Shown: positions 6,527 through 12,321, counted from the first letter of the stretch. The stretch is 12,321 nucleotides of DNA from Minisyncoccota bacterium (GCA_028697615.1 JAQVET010000016.1:1-12321); one strand, 5' to 3'. Numbers and translations are program-made. The notes: generated by a model not told the origin, from the letters alone.

Positions 6527-7312
6527 TTATTTTTCTGGTTTAAGAATTACCCATATTGAATATCTAAAATACTTCATTAAATCAAATTTACCGGTATCTA
6601 TAATTTGAGGAATTGAAAAAAACTGAGACTTTATCCCCTTGGGGATCCAACTTTGCACCTCAAAAATTGTCGGCAAATGTGTAAAGCCATCAGGAGCGCC
6701 TTTAACTTTGTTTGCAGGATAAACCACATCACCAGGTAATAAGCCACCATATTCAGTTCCAGTAATATTACTTAATAGTATTTGAAAATTTCGTTTCAAA
6801 TCTGCCACATATAGTTTTATAGGACCCACAAAGCCTTTACCCAAATACCATTTGTTAAAACTTTCTATAAAGACTTTTCCGCTTTTCTTTGTTACACGAA
6901 GCATTTGTTTAACAGCTTTAGAGCGTTGATCATGAGTAGCTACTGCATTAATCGAAAATCTTGGACAAAAAGTATAATCAAAGGTGCTATCCTTGAACCT
7001 TAGGTCCGTCATATCACCTTCGACGAACTCCACGTTATTAAGCTTATCCCTCTTCGCACGAGCTCTGGCTGCTTTTACCGCCTCTGGGGTAACATCCAAT
7101 CCTGTGACTTTAAAACCCAATTTAGCAGCACCAATTGAAAAACGACCGGAACCACAAGCTAAATCTAGTATCCTTGATCCTTTTTTTAACTTTGACAATA
7201 ACTTAATCTCCACTGGACGCAACTCTGCAACCGAATAGTATGGAACTTCGGCTGCATAGTGAACTTTATTTAACTTATTAATTCTGTCGTAATATTTCTT
7301 ATTATCAATCAT
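6527..7312 (-). CDS. class I SAM-dependent methyltransferase
   Basis: The 261-residue protein has a standard Rossmann methyltransferase core. RILDLACGSGRFSIGAAKLG (47-66) is motif I, and VTGLDVTPEAV (69-79) gives the ribose-binding Asp73. FVEGDMTDLRF (96-106) is motif III. FDYTFCPRFSINAV (111-124) occupies the motif IV position, where N/D-P-P-Y is absent, arguing against a nucleic-acid amino-methyltransferase. VTKKSGKVFIESFN (140-153) is the late core strand. The short N-terminal helix followed by YYSVAELRP is typical of small-molecule methyltransferases. It lies 29 nt after the APH-like kinase gene and 2 nt before the P-loop kinase gene, so it belongs to the operon. The methyl acceptor is unknown; a small molecule is more likely than DNA or RNA. 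Confidence 0.88.
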   Translation of the reverse strand: MIDNKKYYDRINKLNKVHYAAEVPYYSVAELRPVEIKLLSKLKKGSRILDLACGSGRFSIGAAKLGFKVTGLDVTPEAVKAARARAKRDKLNNVEFVEGDMTDLRFKDSTFDYTFCPRFSINAVATHDQRSKAVKQMLRVTKKSGKVFIESFNKWYLGKGFVGPIKLYVADLKRNFQILLSNITGTEYGGLLPGDVVYPANKVKGAPDGFTHLPTIFEVQSWIPKGIKSQFFSIPQIIDTGKFDLMKYFRYSIWVILKPEK

Positions 7313-7341
7313 AAAGATAGCAAATTATACATTTATTGAAC

Positions 7342-8493
7342 CTATTTTACAAAGTATTCATATATACTTTCCGGATTTAATGGATCAAATTCATAAATTA
7401 TCAAACAGAAAGCCAAAAACAGCTTTTTGATGTCATCGGGATACAGATTAGGGTCCTTAGTTAAAGTGTGACACATAAACAAATAATCATTTAATGATAA
7501 AAAGTCGTTATCTGAACTAATATATTTCTTTCTTTGTTGTAATTTAATTTTTGCAAGCTCTACTCTCGTCTTTAACTGCCGTTTAAGCCTTATCTCAAAA
7601 CTTAAGCTATTCACGGTACTTTTATAAGATTTTAATTCAAAATAATTTAAGAGCTGTGGATGGAAATAAAAGAAAAGTGAGCCCAGTAAATCATTATAAT
7701 AAGGTTTAGATAGATCCATTAAGCTTGGCATCATCCCTGAATACTCATTATCAAAAAAGTAGATATTACCCTTATCTGAGACAATTACGTTTCCCTGATG
7801 TGCATCTCCATGGCTAGGATAGGTTGATATTTGTTTTGCACTTGTAGTTGAATATTTCGCAAGAATGCTTTCGAACATCTGCCTTAGTGTTAAGTCGTTT
7901 TTGTTTCCATTCACAATTATTTGCTTATTTAAATGTTTGACGATTTCTCCTTCGAGAAAGAAATCTTTAAAACGCGCACCATTAATACGTTTATAGAAGA
8001 GATTGTTTGCTGGTAAATTCAAATACTCCTTAAGTCTTATTTGCCCGATCTTCTTTTCATATCCCAGCACCACTAACCTTTCTTTCTCCCGCTCCATTTC
8101 CTCAAGTCGACCGTCTTTATCGGTTACTTCGAAATGGTTAGTAACATCAGTCATTAACACCCCTGGTACATATTCTCTAAGGAGCCAAGAATTGTCTTTA
8201 TTCTTGGAAGAAAGTATTGTCTTTGGAACTGGCAAGTAATCTTCTATAAATTTCGTTCCCTTTACTTCACCTTCAATATCGTCTTGTGTAGAAAACTTGA
8301 GGACATATCTGTTTAGACCTCCAAAGTTACCGACAGTAATAACGATATTGTTATTGGATTTAGAGCCATAGAGCTTATCCATCTTTTTTACTGAGATAAT
8401 ATTTTCCTTCAACTTTTTTTCTATATACTCAAGAGTTGAGTTGAATATCAAATCAGTTTGGGACATGGTTTTGTTAATCTTAGATTTTCCCAT
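7342..8493 (-). CDS. APH-fold small-molecule kinase (second island copy)
   Basis: The 383-residue protein has an intact APH/ChoK active site. RYVLKFST (62-69) carries the likely ATP-binding Lys66. LLREYVPGVLM (104-114) is the hinge region. The catalytic loop is HGDAHQGNVIV (228-238) with Asp230 and Asn235, and YFFDNEYSG (245-253) supplies metal-binding Asp248. It is longer than the usual 300-residue APH enzyme, with a charged helical insert (about 125-160) and a helical C-terminal region of about 110 residues after the core. The ATG overlaps the stop of the Nudix-nucleotidyltransferase gene by one base (TAATG), so the two are coupled. It differs clearly in sequence from the 3136-4146 kinase-like protein, so the pair are not recent duplicates. 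The substrate is unknown. Confidence 0.82.
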   Translation of the reverse strand: MGKSKINKTMSQTDLIFNSTLEYIEKKLKENIISVKKMDKLYGSKSNNNIVITVGNFGGLNRYVLKFSTQDDIEGEVKGTKFIEDYLPVPKTILSSKNKDNSWLLREYVPGVLMTDVTNHFEVTDKDGRLEEMEREKERLVVLGYEKKIGQIRLKEYLNLPANNLFYKRINGARFKDFFLEGEIVKHLNKQIIVNGNKNDLTLRQMFESILAKYSTTSAKQISTYPSHGDAHQGNVIVSDKGNIYFFDNEYSGMMPSLMDLSKPYYNDLLGSLFFYFHPQLLNYFELKSYKSTVNSLSFEIRLKRQLKTRVELAKIKLQQRKKYISSDNDFLSLNDYLFMCHTLTKDPNLYPDDIKKLFLAFCLIIYEFDPLNPESIYEYFVK

Positions 8494-9713
8494 TATTTAA
8501 TTCTAGAAAATATGTAGCTTGAAAAATCTTCAATAAAATCATTTGAGGCTTTCAGTGTCTCGTTTAATTCTCTTAAATTTTTGTCTAAATGCCAATTTTT
8601 AGTTGTTTTAAGTGCTTTGTCGATAGGGTCAAAGTCAAAGTCCTTAAAATACAATCTTGCCGCGGAAAGAGTATCTTGCTTCGTGTCATACACCACGTTT
8701 TTGTAGTACTGGAGTGCCAATTTTATAATAATAAGAGCATACCTTATTTGTTTACCTACTATTGCTTTGAATTTGGTACTGTCCGTTACCGATAAACTTG
8801 TGAGTTCTCTCCTGTTTAAAAGCACAAAATAGCCAATATTTGAAAGGCTAAAAGATTTGATTTGTTGCTTATTGGGGACAAAAGCTTTAACTTTCTTGGC
8901 CGAATATATTAACCTTTCTGGTTGTCTGGAAAGTTCAACCATGGCCTGTAGAGTCTTGCCAGCCAGTCTTATATCTGGAAAATTAGGAGAAATTAATTCA
9001 TTTTCAGTGATAACATTCAGGCCAATGTCTATTTTAAGCTTATCATGTAATTTATGTAATTCCTCAGCCATCTTAAGTTTGGTATCTAGACTTAGATTTT
9101 TCACAACAACTAACAAATCTATATCGCTCCACCCAGGTCTGTATCCGCCAGAAGAAATACTGCCAGAATCAACAACGGCCACTAAGTTATCACCTAGAGC
9201 CTTTTTCAATCTATTAATAATGTTTTTAAGGTGGCTTGATACGAGCTTATATCCCTGAAATATTCTTATTGCTTCTCGCAATGTATCTTTTCCGTATTCC
9301 AATTTTTGTATTGCATCTTTGGTTTCAAACCATCTTGCTTCAATGTAGCCTTCATCTTGAAGAGGTTTAATATCCAACTTTTTGTCAAGCTCAAAAACAT
9401 AATGATGTAACTTCTTAAAATGACTATTGTTATCATTGCTTTTATTGAACGCGTATTCGATAAAACCTACTTTTCCAATTTTGAAAGGGGATATGTCCAA
9501 GCACAATTCTTCTTTGATTTCTCTTAAGGCTGCTTTTTCTGGGCTTTCACCCGGCTTAAGATGTCCTTTTGGTATGAAATACTTCCCCATCTTTTTTTTA
9601 AGCAGGGCGACAAAAAGTTTTCCGTTTTCTTCACAAAATACATAGCCACCCGCCGACTCGTGATAAACAGCGTTCCTACCAACTTTTATCTTGTCTCGTT
9701 TTTTGTTATTCAT
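8493..9713 (-). CDS. Nudix hydrolase fused to a pol-beta-type nucleotidyltransferase
   Basis: This 406-residue protein has two enzymes in one chain. Residues about 14-155 are a Nudix domain. The Nudix box starts at Gly50 (GHLKPGE), then Arg64 and REIKEELCL, with the metal-binding Glu68/Glu69 present and Cys71 replacing the usual Gly. Residues about 160-255 are a minimal nucleotidyltransferase: DSGSISSGGYRPG (182-194) leads into WSDIDLLVVV (195-204), giving Asp197/Asp199, with a third acidic strand KIDIGLNVI (227-235, Asp229). Residues about 260-406 are all-helical, as in antibiotic nucleotidyltransferases, without a clear HEPN RxxxxH motif. Nudix enzymes split nucleoside diphosphate linkages while the transferase attaches a nucleotide, so the fusion may act on one nucleotidylated compound. 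It is the first gene of the minus-strand operon; GGAAGGGG lies about 14 nt upstream of the ATG. Confidence 0.85.
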   Translation of the reverse strand: MNNKKRDKIKVGRNAVYHESAGGYVFCEENGKLFVALLKKKMGKYFIPKGHLKPGESPEKAALREIKEELCLDISPFKIGKVGFIEYAFNKSNDNNSHFKKLHHYVFELDKKLDIKPLQDEGYIEARWFETKDAIQKLEYGKDTLREAIRIFQGYKLVSSHLKNIINRLKKALGDNLVAVVDSGSISSGGYRPGWSDIDLLVVVKNLSLDTKLKMAEELHKLHDKLKIDIGLNVITENELISPNFPDIRLAGKTLQAMVELSRQPERLIYSAKKVKAFVPNKQQIKSFSLSNIGYFVLLNRRELTSLSVTDSTKFKAIVGKQIRYALIIIKLALQYYKNVVYDTKQDTLSAARLYFKDFDFDPIDKALKTTKNWHLDKNLRELNETLKASNDFIEDFSSYIFSRIK

Positions 9714-9749
9714 ACATACAGAAGTACCCCTTCCACGAGTAGTATTGGA

Positions 9750-9778
9750 ATTTTACCATTCGAAGCTAAGTACAGCAA
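9750..9778 (-). promoter_or_regulatory. promoter of the six-gene minus-strand operon
   Basis: On the minus strand, TTGCTG (9773-9778) lies 17 bp upstream of TAAAAT (9750-9755). The -10 box matches five of six positions and the -35 box only three. A start near 9743 would give a leader of about 30 nt before the ATG at 9713. An imperfect hairpin with arms agtcg (9784-9788) and cgact (9803-9807) lies just upstream and could be an operator or a remnant of the IS end. Confidence 0.4.
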
Positions 9779-9826
9779 GTATTAGTCGTAATGGTTGTTA
9801 TGCGACTATTTTACCGTATTCTAACT

Positions 9827-9837
9827 ACTAATGCAAC
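9827..9837 (+). repeat. inner terminal inverted repeat of the right IS30 copy
   Basis: actaatgcaac lies just beyond the stop of the IS30 C-terminal fragment. Its core aatgcaac (9830-9837) is the inverted counterpart of gttgcatt at 2101-2108. This is what would be expected for the right end of an IS30 element whose left end faces the island from the other side. Confidence 0.5.
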
Positions 9838-9841
9838 ACCC

Positions 9842-10342
9842 TTAACCATTTAAATATGCGAAAAGTGACTCGGGTGTTTTAAATTTCAAGCTTTTTCTTC
9901 GCCGGTTGTCTAGCTCCCATTCTACATCTTTTAATTCTTCTTCTGATATTCTACTAAAATCAGTGCCTTTAGGAAAGTAGCACCGAATCCACATATTGGT
10001 ATTTTCATTACCCCCCCCTCTTTGCCAAGCCGAGTAGGGATCGGCAAAGTAGGTTTTCATCCCCGTCTTTTTCAACTTAGCGTGCCTAACCATCTCGCTG
10101 CCATTGTCTAGGGTGGTTGATCTCTTGAGTTTGGCTGGCAAGAGATCAAATATTGTCCTCATTGCCCTTAGAGTCTCATCGGCGTTGATTCTGGTTAATC
10201 TTTCGAATCTGATAACACTGGTCACTCTTTCATATTCGGTGTGCAAACCATTTAAGCGGCCTCGGCCAACAATACTGTCACCTTCCCCGTGACCAATTTC
10301 CACTCTCTCGTTCACTGCTTCTGGCCGCAAATAAATACACAC
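9842..10342 (-). pseudogene. IS30-family transposase, C-terminal catalytic fragment (right copy)
   Basis: The 166-residue frame covers the IS30 DDE domain. RPEAVNERVEIGHGEGDSIVG (6-26) has the first catalytic Asp22, though the family's GHWEGD is GHGEGD. TTLDNGSE (76-83) has Asp79. YFADPYSAWQRGGGNENTN (98-116) has the catalytic Glu113, and FPKGTDFSRI (123-132) follows. Family similarity extends a few codons upstream of the GTG at 10342, then ends near repeat block c, so the N-terminal DNA-binding part is missing. The GGG triplet at 109-111 is one residue longer than the usual RGTNEN and is encoded by an unusual run of eight G (10011-10018). The fragment cannot work alone. It complements, with a gap, the N-terminal fragment at 1844-2107. 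Confidence 0.88.
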
Positions 10343-10353
10343 ACGATCTGTAA

Positions 10354-10383
10354 AGCTATTTAACGCCGGGGGTTGGAAGCTAA
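10354..10383. repeat. dispersed repeat block c
   Basis: This 30 bp unit starts agctatttaacgccggg and ends ggttggaagctaa. It is an imperfect palindrome with agct at both ends of its first 28 bp, aac/gtt inside and CCGG at the centre. It differs from block d at only two positions and equals block b without the 20 bp duplication. It lies between the broken IS30 fragment and the HAD gene. Confidence 0.9.
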
Positions 10384-10392
10384 TTTTTGTTT

Positions 10393-10398
10393 TATAAT
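10393..10398 (+). promoter_or_regulatory. -10 box for a leaderless HAD-gene transcript
   Basis: A perfect TATAAT ends 8 nt before the ATG at 10407, placing the transcript start at about the start codon. No Shine-Dalgarno sequence is present. The best -35 candidate, TTGGAA (10373-10378), is inside repeat block c but only 14 bp away, so the -35 assignment is weak. Confidence 0.5.
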
Positions 10399-10406
10399 TA
10401 AAAACA

Positions 10407-10997
10407 ATGAATAAATCCTTAAAAACAGAAGGGAAATTTGAAGCAATACTCTTTGATATGGTTGGGGTTTTAATTTTTAAAAGACCCGGGTATCAAGCTT
10501 CTACTCTTGACGAAATCAACGCTGATAAAATTGAAAAGCTGTACAACCATATTGACGATAAAAAACTTCTCCGAGATATTAATCAGAACATGCATCTTGG
10601 AGAGAAAGAGTTGGAAAAAGCTTTGTGTTGTATTCCGGCAAAGTATGAAAAATTTTCGGAAATTTGGAAATTACTTCCTAAATTAAAAGAGAGTTATAAG
10701 ATGGCCGTAATTAATAATGGTAACGCATTAGCCCAAAAATATTGGGACGAAAAATTTAATTTTTCCATTTTTGATACTTTTGTTAATTCGGCGGTTGAAG
10801 GGATAAGAAAACCCGATCCAGAAATATATTTAATTACCTGCAAGAGGTTGGGTAAAAGACCGGATGATTGCCTATTTATGGATGATTCTTTAGAGAATGT
10901 TGAAGCTGCTAATAAACTGGGGATGAAAACGATCTGGTGGAATAAAGAAGAGGGGAGAGATAAAGCATTTGAGCGCTTTAAGTCCTTAATTTTCTGA
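10407..10997 (+). CDS. HAD-superfamily hydrolase with substituted motif I
   Basis: The 196-residue protein is a HAD phosphatase-type fold with a small helical cap (about 30-80). Motif I is LFDMVGVLIF (15-24): the nucleophile Asp17 is present, but the general acid/base Asp expected two residues later is Val19. Motif II is VINNGN (101-106), with Asn where Ser/Thr is usual. Motif III is GIRKPDPEIY (132-141) with Lys135. Motif IV is CLFMDDSLENVEAA (155-168) with Asp159/Asp160 for Mg binding. Related YihX-type HADs carry Gly at position +2 of motif I, so loss of that Asp does not exclude activity, but a slower or non-phosphatase role is possible. The gene stands alone between repeat blocks c and d, and its TGA stop supports the standard code. 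The substrate is unknown. Confidence 0.88.
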   Translation: MNKSLKTEGKFEAILFDMVGVLIFKRPGYQASTLDEINADKIEKLYNHIDDKKLLRDINQNMHLGEKELEKALCCIPAKYEKFSEIWKLLPKLKESYKMAVINNGNALAQKYWDEKFNFSIFDTFVNSAVEGIRKPDPEIYLITCKRLGKRPDDCLFMDDSLENVEAANKLGMKTIWWNKEEGRDKAFERFKSLIF

Positions 10998-11060
10998 AAT
11001 CCATTTTCCGCTACAAGTATTACTATCCATGCTTAACTTATGACAGGTTTAGCAGTTGAA

Positions 11061-11090
11061 AGCTATTTAACGCCGGGAGCTGGAAGCTAA
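11061..11090. repeat. dispersed repeat block d
   Basis: This 30 bp unit (agctatttaacgccggg, then agctggaagctaa) matches block c except at two positions. A partial degenerate copy, agcagttgaa, directly precedes it at 11051-11060. It follows the HAD gene and precedes the leader of the EF-Tu-domain-like gene. Confidence 0.9.
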
Positions 11091-11180
11091 TTTCCTTGCT
11101 CTTGATTGTCATCTTCCGATGTGCGAAAATAGAAAAAATCAACAAAGGGGAGAGCTTTCTTAAAAGGGGGTGAGAAAAAA

Positions 11181-11444
11181 ATGGCGGATGTTAAAGTTGG
11201 TAAAATCACTCATTATTACGATAAAATCGGCGTGGCGGTTTTGGCCGTAAGCGAAGCGCCGCTTAAAACAGGGGAAACAATTAAAATTATCGACAAGGAA
11301 GGCAACGAACTTTTCACCCAAGAAGTTACCTCCATGCAAGCGGAGCATCAAAATATTCCTGAAGCGAAAGTGGGCGAAGAGGTAGGGCTTAAGGTGGAAC
11401 AAGAAGTAAAAGAAGGCGACGAGGTTTATAAAGTGACGGCTTAA
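11181..11444 (+). CDS. small EF-Tu domain 2-like beta-barrel protein
   Basis: The 87-residue protein reads as one beta barrel of the translation-factor domain 2 type. It begins with KVGKITHYYDKIGVAVLAV (5-23), followed by the loop APLKTGETIKII (26-37), TSMQAEHQNIPEAKVGEEVG (50-69) and VKEGDEVYKV (76-85). In elongation factors this fold binds aminoacyl-tRNA or contacts the ribosome. Stand-alone copies are known in several bacterial groups and archaea without a settled role. There is no GTPase domain and no signal peptide. The start is well defined: GGGGGTGA (11166-11173) lies 7 nt before the ATG. The next ORF begins 16 nt after the stop, so the two probably form an operon. It is less AT-rich than the island, in keeping with a chromosomal backbone gene. 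Confidence 0.75.
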   Translation: MADVKVGKITHYYDKIGVAVLAVSEAPLKTGETIKIIDKEGNELFTQEVTSMQAEHQNIPEAKVGEEVGLKVEQEVKEGDEVYKVTA

Positions 11445-11460
11445 TTTTCTCTTTTTGAAA

Positions 11461-11856
11461 ATGAAAATTGAAAAAGCGGAAGATGTCCGGCTTTTGGCGG
11501 AAAAAATTATTCTTTCCCTTAACTTTTCCCATATTAAAAAAGAGCGCCTTTTTTTCTACCGCAGTTTTTCCTCTAAAACTCGCGCCTTCGCTCGTATCTG
11601 GTCTTTTCCCTCTCTTTGGCAAGAAGCCCTTAACCTTCCCTCATATTATATTATTGAAGTGGTTAGCGAAAAGTTTGACAAGCTTGATTCCGAACAGCAA
11701 GCTAAGGTTTTAATCCACGAACTGCTTCATATCCCCAAAACTTTTTCCGGCGCTCTCCTGCCGCACCGCACTGGCACTTTTAAACTTAGCCAGAGAACGG
11801 TTAACAAGATGTATCAGGAATACAAGAAGAAAGAAAAAGATAAAGTTAATACTTAA
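11461..11856 (+). CDS. putative phage-type zinc metallopeptidase
   Basis: The 131-residue protein carries HELLH within KVLIHELLHIPKTFSGALLPH, a zinc-peptidase HExxH site with a likely third ligand in the downstream LPHR. It is preceded by YYIIEVVSEKFDKLD, the strand-helix typical of the small 'putative metallopeptidase' family found in phages, archaea and Patescibacteria. The N-terminal half (EDVRLLAEKII…RAFARIW) is helical and basic. No signal peptide is visible, so it is probably intracellular; its substrate is unknown. An in-frame TTG at 11455 could add two residues. Neither start has a Shine-Dalgarno sequence, and translation is probably coupled to the gene that ends 16 nt upstream. The C-terminus is a lysine-rich tail. 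Confidence 0.75.
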   Translation: MKIEKAEDVRLLAEKIILSLNFSHIKKERLFFYRSFSSKTRAFARIWSFPSLWQEALNLPSYYIIEVVSEKFDKLDSEQQAKVLIHELLHIPKTFSGALLPHRTGTFKLSQRTVNKMYQEYKKKEKDKVNT

Positions 11857-11965
11857 AAGCGAATTTTTTCTGCCCGTCTGGCAAAAAATCTCAAATTCCT
11901 ATTTAATCCAAAATTTAAAAGTCAAAATTTCAAGTTAAAATTAAAAAGTAATACAAAAACCGCCA
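11857..11965. other. AT-rich spacer with a weak hairpin
   Basis: No gene is visible. A small hairpin, TGCC (11871-11874) and GGCA (11880-11883), is flanked by a T-run and an A-run. The T-run lies on the 5' side of the plus strand, so it would act as a terminator only for minus-strand transcripts, and there are none nearby. The rest is low-complexity A/T sequence with aaaattt-type words. Confidence 0.4.
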
Positions 11966-12321
11966 GCGGGCAGATTCGTCAGAATGACGACAGCCGTGCC
12001 GTCATTCCGGACTTGATCCGGAATCGGTGTTATTGTCAGAAAACGCAGATTCTGACTTTCGTCAGAATGACAGCTACGGGGATGATTCCCGCCAGGCGGA
12101 TTCGTCAGAATGACGACAGCCGTGCCGTCATTCCGGACTTGATCCGGAATCGGTGTTATTGTCAGAAAACGGTAGATTCTGACTTTCGTCAGAATGACGG
12201 TTACGGGGATGATTCCCGCCAGGCGGATTCGTCAGGATGACGGCCACGATTAGCGTCATTCTGAACTTGATCCGGAATCGTCTTAAGGAATGATTCTGAC
12301 TTTCGTCAGAATGACGGCTAC
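11966..12321. repeat. tandem array of about 126 bp hairpin-containing units
   Basis: Units start near gattcgtcag at 11973 and 12099, with a third, more diverged copy running to the window edge. The element gtcattccggacttgatc begins at 12001 and 12127 (126 bp apart); a variant, gtcattctgaacttgatc, begins at 12255. Each unit contains two hairpins: attccgga/tccggaat with a 5 nt loop, and attctgac/gtcagaat with a 4 nt loop. Long frames across the array, such as the one at 12013-12240, arise from the repeat and are not genes. The array continues beyond the window. Confidence 0.88.

Larger units (their letters stand above)
1844..10342. mobile_element. putative IS30 composite element carrying the eight-gene island
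   Basis: Two transposase fragments in the same orientation flank the island. The left one keeps the N-terminus and the island-facing left end; the right one keeps the C-terminus and the island-facing right end. Each lost only the part facing away from the island. This is the arrangement left when a composite transposon decays at its outer edges. Both break points lie close to copies of the same repeat (blocks b and c). Loss of the outer ends means the element can no longer move as a unit. Target duplications cannot be checked because the outer ends are gone. Confidence 0.45.

Noticed and set aside
8857..9258. 133-codon plus-strand ORF
   Set aside because: It is antisense to the nucleotidyltransferase domain and has no family features.
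8493..9713. MNT-HEPN toxin-antitoxin or CBASS-type cyclase
   Set aside because: The nucleotidyltransferase is fused to a Nudix domain. The helical C-terminus lacks a clear RxxxxH HEPN motif, and no CBASS effector or accessory gene is nearby.
433..11090. True integron attC sites
   Set aside because: The units are 30 bp with about 7 nt between the attC-like cores, far shorter than known attC sites, and no integron integrase is in the window.
11160..11622. Two minus-strand ORFs of about 80 codons
   Set aside because: They are antisense to the EF-Tu-domain-like and metallopeptidase genes, which have a ribosome binding site or catalytic motif.
12013..12240. 75-codon plus-strand ORF in the tandem repeats
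   Set aside because: The peptide itself repeats (IRNRCYCQKT occurs twice) because it is translated from the repeat; there is no independent coding signal.
11966..12321. CRISPR array
   Set aside because: The repeat unit is about 126 bp and nearly identical throughout, with no short repeats separated by unique spacers, and no cas genes are present.

Overview
The window looks like a piece of a Candidate Phyla Radiation (Patescibacteria, probably Microgenomates-like) chromosome or contig. This is inferred from four things: compact, often overlapping genes with weak ribosome binding sites and TTG starts; an IS30 transposase of the type common in those genomes; a small EF-Tu-domain-2-like protein coupled to a phage-type metallopeptidase; and dispersed hairpin repeats containing attccgga/tccggaat. 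TGA is used as a stop (genes ending at 3139 and 10997), so the code is the standard bacterial one and not the TGA-Gly code of Gracilibacteria/Absconditabacteria.

Layout. (1) 1-616: a minus-strand tRNA-Glu(UUC) with its promoter, then a decayed stretch holding a small ORF broken at a G6 tract and the first copy of a dispersed repeat (block a). (2) 616-1545: an APH-fold small-molecule kinase on the minus strand, lying between repeat blocks a and b. (3) 1844-2111: the N-terminal, inner-end part of an IS30 transposase. (4) 2138-9713: a compact eight-gene island in two convergent operons whose 3' ends overlap by 9 nt. (5) 9827-10342: the C-terminal catalytic part of an IS30 transposase and its inner end. 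(6) 10354-11090: a HAD-fold hydrolase between repeat blocks c and d. (7) 11181-11856: the EF-Tu-domain-2-like protein and the metallopeptidase. (8) 11857-12321: AT-rich spacer, then a tandem array of about 126 bp units made of hairpins.

The island is the centre of interest. The plus-strand operon has a DUF3419/BtaA-like SAM-dependent protein and an APH-like kinase with an altered catalytic loop. The minus-strand operon, in order of transcription, encodes a Nudix-nucleotidyltransferase fusion, a second APH-like kinase, a class I methyltransferase, a P-loop nucleotide-kinase-like protein, a divergent nucleoside-diphosphate-kinase-like protein and an adenosine/AMP-deaminase-family protein. Almost every product is predicted to act on nucleotides, nucleosides, SAM or small phosphorylatable molecules. 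No transporter, structural protein or known defence effector is present.

I infer a biosynthetic, modification or salvage pathway acquired as cargo between two directly oriented, now broken IS30 copies. One coherent reading is that DUF3419-type transfer releases methylthioadenosine and the methyltransferase releases S-adenosylhomocysteine, which deaminase- and kinase-family enzymes could process. This is a hypothesis and I do not recognise the system as a described one.
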